Positions 30,194-34,991 of a stretch of 34,991 bases of DNA are shown here, piece by piece (position 1 is the stretch's first letter; each line of letters opens with the position of its first letter). A program made the translations under genes and the position numbers. Source of the DNA: Bacillus sp. AFS088145. Lineage in GTDB: Bacteria; Bacillota; Bacilli; Bacillales; Bacillaceae_G. The notes under the pieces were generated by a model. It searched no databases. It was not told the origin of the DNA and worked only from the letters and a program-made list of their open reading frames with translations. The stretch covers positions 49,647 through 84,637 of the forward strand of contig NZ_NUUX01000034.1 of NCBI RefSeq assembly GCF_002564465.1, in the 5' to 3' direction.

Positions 30194-31135
30194 ATGATAA
30201 AAGTTGGTATTATTGGACTTGGCGCAATTGGCCAAAGATTAATTCCTTTATTTTCAAACCACCAAGAAATAAAAATAGTAGCAATATGTGACACATTAGA
30301 AGAAAGAGTTCAAGAAACAAGTAGCCAATTAATATCAGTTTTAACTTTTACTAATCATCTTGAGATGCTTGAAAATGCTGAACTTGATCTCGTTTATGTT
30401 ACTGTACCTCCAAAATATCACTATTCGGTAGTATCTGATGTAATCGCAAAAGGAATTAATGTACTTTGTGAAAAGCCATTGGCAAATTCAACAGAGGAAG
30501 CTCTAGGACTTTATACTCAAGCAAAAGAAAAAGGTATTTTTCATGCTATGAACTTTCCATTAAACTACAATGTTGGTAGTAAGTCTTTTGCAAGCCTTAT
30601 TAAATCCGGATATGTTGGCGATTTAAGAAGAATCGAATTAAAGATGCGTTTTCCAAATTGGCCGAGACTATGGCAACAAAATGAATGGGTTGCTACAAAA
30701 GAACAAGGAGGTTATGTATTAGAGGTTGGTGTACATTATATTCAACAAATTCAAAAGATTTTTGGTAATATGAAAGTCAATACGAAACATATGCAATATC
30801 CCGCTGACCCTCTTGCTTCCGAAAATGGAATTATCGCCTTTTTAGAATTAGAAGATGGCACTCCTGTGTTAATAGATGGCTTAAGCCAAATTGCAGGTGA
30901 AGAAGAAATTAAATTTACAGCATACGGCTCGAAAGGAACTCTTTCTTTAGTAAATTGGGCTAATTTAGAAGGAGGAAAAATCGGCGAGCCAATTCAACAA
31001 ATTGAAGCCGAGCAAAATTTAGCTGATTCATTAATTAATCATTTAGTAAAGGCTCTAAAAGGTGAAGAAGCTACAGTCATAGATTTCTCTGAAGGCTACA
31101 AAGCACAAGTAGTTTTAGAAGCATTAAGAGGATAA
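30194..31135 (+). CDS. Gfo/Idh/MocA-family oxidoreductase
   Basis: A 313-residue NAD(P)-dependent dehydrogenase. GLGAIG (8-13) is the dinucleotide motif, VTVPPKYHYSVV and CEKPLAN (E93, K94, P95) are the catalytic EKP block, and GGYVLEVGVHYIQQI carries the GGxxxDxGxH motif with Val-Glu in place of the Asp. That substitution is common in members of uncertain activity. The C-terminal beta-sheet domain is complete (FLELEDGTPVLIDG, KFTAYGSKGTLSL). Substrate unknown. Start is ATG 30194 with GAAAGGTG eight bases upstream; TATAAT at 30153-30158 is a likely -10 without a good -35. Monocistronic, convergent with the AraC-type gene. Confidence 0.85.
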   Translation: MIKVGIIGLGAIGQRLIPLFSNHQEIKIVAICDTLEERVQETSSQLISVLTFTNHLEMLENAELDLVYVTVPPKYHYSVVSDVIAKGINVLCEKPLANSTEEALGLYTQAKEKGIFHAMNFPLNYNVGSKSFASLIKSGYVGDLRRIELKMRFPNWPRLWQQNEWVATKEQGGYVLEVGVHYIQQIQKIFGNMKVNTKHMQYPADPLASENGIIAFLELEDGTPVLIDGLSQIAGEEEIKFTAYGSKGTLSLVNWANLEGGKIGEPIQQIEAEQNLADSLINHLVKALKGEEATVIDFSEGYKAQVVLEALRG

Positions 31136-31152
31136 ATTTATACATAAAGATA

Positions 31153-31183
31153 AAAGGTGCTCTCATAATTGAGAAGCACCTTT
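31153..31183. terminator. Bidirectional terminator
   Basis: AAAGGTGCTCTC and GAGAAGCACCTTT pair with one bulged A around ATAATT, with A-rich sequence on one side and TTTAAAAATT on the other. It separates the convergent Gfo/Idh/MocA and AraC-type genes. Confidence 0.75.
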
Positions 31184-31194
31184 AAAAATTGATT

Positions 31195-32058
31195 TTATTT
31201 TACCGGAATCCAAATTTCAGTATAATAATCTTCACTAAATGGATTTCCTTCTGGATAAAGTTCAAATTCTGGGATTCCTGCATGTGAATAGCCGCTTGAA
31301 GGAAACCATTCCGAAAAAATCTTCTTCCATGCCGATTGCATTGCGTGCGGCATTGCTCCGTGAACACCAAATACAGCCCATTTTGATGCAGGAATTTCAT
31401 GATGAAAAAAACCTTCTTGTACATCTCCTTCGTATTCGGTTGCAACCCAATATTCTAGTAGATTTTTTGATTTTTGCTCCTCGCTCATCATACACACACC
31501 TAGAACACCTTTAATGTCGCCATTGTTAATTTCGTACAAACGATCACTCGTACCATTTTCATTAACCTCATCCCACATTTTAGGAATCAGTTGTTGTTGT
31601 TGATCATTCAAATAAGAAAACTCTTTTTTAACTCCAACTACTTGAAAAGCACTTTTTTCAACAATATTAAATTGCATTGGTTCTGCTCCCTTCAAACTCA
31701 CCTGAATAACGAGGCGGTTATATGATTTTAGATTTCCAATAAACTTTCTTGCTTCACTTGGGGTTACACCATGCTGTCTTCTAAACGCTTTTGCAAAAGC
31801 CTCAGGAGAGTCATACCTATATTTCAAGGCAATGTCAATTATTTTATGATCAGTAGTTGTTAATTCATTGGCCGCTAGCGTCAATCTTCTTCGTCTTATA
31901 TATTCAGCTATATTAATATCAGTTAAAATTGAAAATGTTCGCTGAAAATGAAAAACAGATGAATTAGCTTGTTTAGAAATTTCTTCAATCATTAACTCGT
32001 TTAATAAATTGTCTTCAATATAATCAATTGCCTTTTGTAAAGATTCAACCCAAGCCAT
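31195..32058 (-). CDS. AraC-family regulator with GyrI-like effector domain
   Basis: A 287-residue protein with the DNA-binding part first: residues 8-105 hold two HTH units (LMIEEISKQANSSVFHFQRT and IIDIALKYRYDSPEAFAKAF), ending in the AraC signature FRRQHGVTPSEAR. Residues 125-287 form a GyrI-like/AraC_E_bind small-molecule domain (FQVVGVKKEFSYL, WVATEYEG, PASKWAVFGVHG, FELYPEGN, EIWIPVK). The order resembles Rob and B. subtilis YdeE. It may be a sensor of lipophilic or cationic compounds. Start at ATG 32058, with AAGGGAGGAG upstream. The neighbouring EamA exporter on the same strand is a possible target, but no shared operator is evident. Confidence 0.88.
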   Translation of the reverse strand: MAWVESLQKAIDYIEDNLLNELMIEEISKQANSSVFHFQRTFSILTDINIAEYIRRRRLTLAANELTTTDHKIIDIALKYRYDSPEAFAKAFRRQHGVTPSEARKFIGNLKSYNRLVIQVSLKGAEPMQFNIVEKSAFQVVGVKKEFSYLNDQQQQLIPKMWDEVNENGTSDRLYEINNGDIKGVLGVCMMSEEQKSKNLLEYWVATEYEGDVQEGFFHHEIPASKWAVFGVHGAMPHAMQSAWKKIFSEWFPSSGYSHAGIPEFELYPEGNPFSEDYYTEIWIPVK

Positions 32059-32139
32059 ATGACTCCTCCCTTATTTACATCCTAACAAGTTAAAATTATT
32101 GCGTCCTGTCTTTTTATGCTCTTTTGTGACAGATAATAG

Positions 32140-33063
32140 TCAATTAGCCTCTTTTCGATCAGCCATTGATAAAATGACAATCGTACTTATAATACATAGG
32201 CTACCTATCCAGTCTAATATTTCAACATTTACTCTTAGCCAAATTACTGATAGTACCGCTGCTGATAATGGTTCCACACATGCAAGTAAGCTAGATTCGG
32301 AAGCATTAATATACTTTAAACTCTCTAAATAGCAATAAAAGGCAATTAACGTTCCAAAAATAACAATAAAAATTACTGCGAAATAAGCACTCATCGACCA
32401 ATGACCTTGGAAATTAAAAGGTGAATGTATGAAGCTAAAACAAATTCCACCGATTAACATTCCCCAACCTACTACGATTGTCGACCCAAATTTTTTTAAA
32501 AGATTTTGAGGCTGTATTGAATAAAATGCTAAAGCAAAAGCTGACGCTAGCCCCCAAAATAATGCCCATCCAGTAATAGACAATCCTTTAATCGTTCCAT
32601 GGGTTACCAATAAAAATGTCCCTGCAAGCGCTAAAATGACAGCCAGTACTTCTTTTCTATTTGGTACTTTTTTGTAACTCATTGCTAAATAGCATGTAAT
32701 AATGACGGGTGCCAAATATTGTAAAATTGTCGCTGTAGCAGCATTTGAAGCTTTTATTGCGGCGAAGTATGTATATTGAACTGCTAACATCCCAAGAATA
32801 CTAAATAACAATAAACTTAAAACATCCTTCTTATCCTTCCAAATTTCTGATAGATTTCTTTTTTCTTTCAGACTAGCAAAAATTAATAGGATGACTCCAG
32901 AAAACAATAATCGAATAACGACTAACCATTCTGGACTAAAATGATTTCTTTGAAATACAAATTGTGCAACAGTTCCAGATATGCCCCATAATATTGCCGC
33001 AGTTAATACGAGAATAATTCCCTTCATTCTAGAATTTGTTAAGGCAATCTTATCTGCACTCAT
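32140..33063 (-). CDS. EamA-family (DMT) membrane exporter
   Basis: A 307-residue transporter with ten TM helices in two EamA repeats. The first repeat runs from MKGIILVLTAAILWGISGTV to FLLVTHG, the second from ALFWGLASAFALAFYSI to STIVILSMA. The conserved EPLSAAVLSVIWL near the end is the DMT hallmark EPxxA in TM9. Probable export of metabolites or amino acids; the substrate is not visible. Start at ATG 33063, with GGAGGAG seven bases upstream. It lies upstream of, and in the same direction as, the AraC-type gene (81 bases apart), with no terminator between, so cotranscription is possible. Confidence 0.88.
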   Translation of the reverse strand: MSADKIALTNSRMKGIILVLTAAILWGISGTVAQFVFQRNHFSPEWLVVIRLLFSGVILLIFASLKEKRNLSEIWKDKKDVLSLLLFSILGMLAVQYTYFAAIKASNAATATILQYLAPVIITCYLAMSYKKVPNRKEVLAVILALAGTFLLVTHGTIKGLSITGWALFWGLASAFALAFYSIQPQNLLKKFGSTIVVGWGMLIGGICFSFIHSPFNFQGHWSMSAYFAVIFIVIFGTLIAFYCYLESLKYINASESSLLACVEPLSAAVLSVIWLRVNVEILDWIGSLCIISTIVILSMADRKEAN

Positions 33064-33111
33064 TCTTACTCCTCCACAAAAAACAACAAATTAAAATAAG
33101 CTAATAGAAAA

Positions 33112-33140
33112 ATCGTACCTAAATATTCAGAATATATCAA
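33112..33140 (-). promoter_or_regulatory. Probable promoter of the EamA gene
   Basis: Minus strand TTGATA (33140-33135), a 17-base spacer and TACGAT (33117-33112), about 48 bases before the start codon. Confidence 0.5.
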
Positions 33141-33257
33141 TCAAAAATCTCTAAATTTTCAACAATTAGATTAATTGAGATATTGTGATTAAAAATCGCT
33201 TAATTGGAAAAATTGAACATATACGATTTTGTATTAAATGATTTAGGAGACAAGTCT

Positions 33258-34178
33258 ATGGATGAGTTATATGAATGTATCATAGTAGGGGGAGGTTTCG
33301 CAGGTTTACAGGCATCAATTCAGCTTGGTCGATACCAAAGAAATGTACTCGTAATTGACTCAAATTATGGGCGCTCAACATTATGTAAAACATATCGTAA
33401 TATTTTAGGTTGGCCGAATAGTATAAGTGGACAAGAGCTAAGACAGCTAGGAAGAAAGCATGCTGAAGTTTATGGTGTATCATTCACCCAAGATAAAGTA
33501 ATAAGTATACAAAACGTAAACAATCAATTCCTAATAGAGACGAAAGTAGGAAAATCTTATTCTGCTAAAACAGTCTTACTAGCAACTGGACTAATTGATC
33601 GAATTCCTCAAATCAAAAATCTAGTCGAGTGTCTTGGATCGACAATTTTTGTTTGTCCAGACTGTGATGGATATGAAATTTTAAATAAAAGTGTTTTAAT
33701 ACTTGGATCTGGTAACACTGGTGCAAATCTTGCCATCACATTAGCTTATTGGTCAAAACAAATTACCTATATTAATCACGAAGGACATGACCTTGATTCC
33801 AAATTAAATGACCAACTACATAAAATTGGAATTCACTATCGAAAAGAAAAAATTAAGGAAGTACTAAAAGAAGACGATTCCACTTTTAAAGGAATTTGTT
33901 TACAAAGTGGTGAAATAATTTATGCGGATCGAGCTTTTATTGGTTTTGGTGGAAATGAAGTACAAAACAATCTTGCTATCCAACTAGGAGTAAATCTTTT
34001 TAATGATAAGCATGTTATTGTAGACCCACGGACAAAGGAGACGAATGTTCCAAATGTATGGGCAGCCGGCGATCTAGTAGCCCATTCTCAACAAGTCACA
34101 ATAGCAATGGGCGATGGTACCCAAGCCGCTGTTTGGATTCAAAAAAGATTATTAGAAATGAGTGTAAAAGATTCATAA
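33258..34178 (+). CDS. Thioredoxin-reductase-like flavoprotein
   Basis: A 306-residue class II pyridine nucleotide-disulfide oxidoreductase. GGGFAG (11-16) binds FAD, ATGLIDRIP precedes the redox site CPDCDG (C133, C136), GSGNTGANLA binds NAD(P)H, and VPNVWAAGDL (the ATG/GD motif) holds the flavin. Canonical TrxB has CATCDG, so CPDC and the lack of a typical GxGxxA-HRRxxxR NADPH stretch (here YWSKQITYIN) point to a specialised relative rather than the housekeeping TrxB. Bacillar members are usually annotated only as NAD(P)/FAD-dependent oxidoreductase. Start: ATG 33258, eight bases after AGGAG; the frame is open 18 codons earlier, but without a good site. No thioredoxin gene adjoins it. Confidence 0.85.
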   Translation: MDELYECIIVGGGFAGLQASIQLGRYQRNVLVIDSNYGRSTLCKTYRNILGWPNSISGQELRQLGRKHAEVYGVSFTQDKVISIQNVNNQFLIETKVGKSYSAKTVLLATGLIDRIPQIKNLVECLGSTIFVCPDCDGYEILNKSVLILGSGNTGANLAITLAYWSKQITYINHEGHDLDSKLNDQLHKIGIHYRKEKIKEVLKEDDSTFKGICLQSGEIIYADRAFIGFGGNEVQNNLAIQLGVNLFNDKHVIVDPRTKETNVPNVWAAGDLVAHSQQVTIAMGDGTQAAVWIQKRLLEMSVKDS

Positions 34179-34249
34179 ACAACTTACAAAGATAAGCGAT
34201 TTGCCCCCACCCTATCCATTCTCTAACTAAGTTACTATTTAAGCTCAAC

Positions 34250-34288
34250 AAAAAAGTATTACATCATTTAATGAAGTAATACTTTTTT
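34250..34288. terminator. Bidirectional terminator
   Basis: AAAAAAGTATTAC (34250-34262) pairs with GTAATACTTTTTT (34276-34288) across a 13-base loop, giving a T-run on both strands. It separates the convergent flavoprotein and membrane protein genes. Confidence 0.9.
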
Positions 34289-34313
34289 ACTGTTTTCATC
34301 TTATCAAATCGTT

Positions 34314-34691
34314 TTAGAAAAATACTTTTAATAAAGTATACATGGTGACGATTGCTAGAATAAACACTAAAATTGGTATTAATATTCGGATGAAAGTTGA
34401 AGGCATTCGATATCTTCTATAAGTATCCTCAATACAAATAATACATAGTAAATAGATTAATCCTGATATGATAGCTCTAGCTAAATCAAAATTCCCAAGT
34501 GATTTAATGGTGTGATTAACATGCTGAAATATATAAAATTGTACAAGATTAAAAATTAAAAATAATAAGAAATAATAAAATATACTTAATATGTAAGTAC
34601 TAAATTTTATTTTTTCATGCTCTATATTTTGACGCTTTCTAATAAAACGCTTCTTATGTCGCTCTTTCCTCGGTATAAATTGTTCGTCCAT
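34314..34691 (-). CDS. Membrane protein with basic N-terminus, unknown
   Basis: A 125-residue protein. The first 27 residues are strongly basic (PRKERHKKRFIRKRQN), then three to four hydrophobic helices follow (YILSIFYYFLLFLIFNLVQF, AIISGLIYLLCIICI, FIRILIPILVFILAIVTMYT). It should sit N-terminus-in. I do not recognise a family. Start at ATG 34691, with AAGGATGT about ten bases upstream. Monocistronic, ending at the shared terminator. Confidence 0.75.
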   Translation of the reverse strand: MDEQFIPRKERHKKRFIRKRQNIEHEKIKFSTYILSIFYYFLLFLIFNLVQFYIFQHVNHTIKSLGNFDLARAIISGLIYLLCIICIEDTYRRYRMPSTFIRILIPILVFILAIVTMYTLLKVFF

Positions 34692-34888
34692 TTTTAGTAC
34701 ATCCTTAGTTTAAAAATTGAATTATTTAAATCAAATTCTTACCTTAATTGTACATAAACATTCCATTATTTAAAAATTTATAATACTACTCTACAAAATT
34801 TACATTAAACTATTTAATCATAAAAATAATTATACCAAATTCCATTGAATACATTTACTATTTTTTTCCAAAAAAAATATAAAAAAAG

Positions 34889-34919
34889 TGTACTTAGATT
34901 AAATCAGAGTACAATTTTT
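34889..34919. terminator. Hairpin with flanking A- and T-runs
   Basis: TGTACT (34889-34894) pairs with AGTACA (34908-34913), with GAT/ATC inside, followed by ATTTTT; seven A precede it. It looks like a bidirectional terminator, but lies in front of, not behind, the gene at 34691. It could be an attenuator or mark a lost gene. Confidence 0.45.
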
Positions 34920-34981
34920 CATGCTTTTGAAAAACAACCTTATCAATTAAATTACCAAATTTTCGTAAAAGGAGTAGAGTG

Positions 34982-34991
34982 ATGTTGATTT
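34982..34991 (+). CDS. Start of a gene running off the window
   Basis: AAAAGGAG (34967-34973 region) is followed by seven bases and ATGTTGATTT at the very end of the window. Spacing and site are those of the genuine starts elsewhere here. Only three codons are visible, so no product can be named. Confidence 0.55.

Noticed and set aside
31200-31514. Open frames overlapping the end of the AraC-type gene on both strands
   Set aside because: The domain-complete AraC/GyrI-like frame at 31195-32058 explains this stretch; the others have no ribosome site.

Overview
The window is chromosomal DNA of a low-GC, Gram-positive, spore-forming type Bacillaceae. Start sites have strong AGGAGG/GGAGGTG ribosome binding sites, TTG and GTG starts are common, and intrinsic terminators with U-runs close most genes. 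Many gene pairs keep the order known from Bacillus subtilis: yitY-yitZ, ydbS-ydbT, yodT-S-R-Q, and yqjP-yqjQ next to proI. The low GC and dispersed intergenic repeats would fit Gottfriedia or a related Bacillus, but the genus is a guess. I see no rRNA, tRNA, CRISPR array, transposase or prophage gene.

Layout. 0-3 kb: a lysine permease (lysP, minus) behind a complete lysine riboswitch and terminator, divergent from pdxK. 3-9 kb: small proteins, a lipoprotein, ydeI, an Rrf2 regulator with a nitroreductase and two identical-architecture operators between them, a degraded methyltransferase fragment, a 14-TM drug efflux MFS protein and a 59-aa membrane protein missed by usual length cut-offs. Three copies of a palindromic repeat lie in this part and at the window edge. 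9-14 kb: yitY-yitZ, ydbS-ydbT and a secreted polysaccharide deacetylase. 14-18.3 kb: the yodT-S-R-Q operon (aminotransferase, two CoA-transferase subunits, M20 deacylase), associated in bacilli with beta-lysine catabolism, here without kamA and yodP. 18.4-19.3 kb: a decaying two-gene unit, one gene with an in-frame amber codon and one with only an ATT start. 19.4-22.8 kb: yqjP-yqjQ, divergent from proI and a small membrane protein. 22.8-27.2 kb: a CBS/ACT protein of the CbpA type, a three-copy tandem repeat, a LiaI/PspA-like envelope-stress pair, a second polysaccharide deacetylase and rnz. 27.3-35 kb: a BMP-type lipoprotein, small membrane proteins, a DsbA-family oxidoreductase, a Gfo/Idh/MocA dehydrogenase, an AraC-type regulator, an EamA exporter, a thioredoxin-reductase-like flavoprotein, and the first bases of a further gene.

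Together the genes are mostly housekeeping and stress functions: lysine uptake and breakdown, vitamin B6 salvage, proline synthesis, RNA processing, envelope defence (ydbST, LiaI/PspA-like pair, deacetylases) and redox defence (Rrf2/nitroreductase, DsbA-like, TrxB-like). The least explained parts are the modular palindromic repeat family, the paired ACTGTA-N11-TACAGT operators beside a two-cysteine Rrf2 protein, two unrelated intergenic tandem arrays, and the decaying gene pair at 18.5-19.2 kb.
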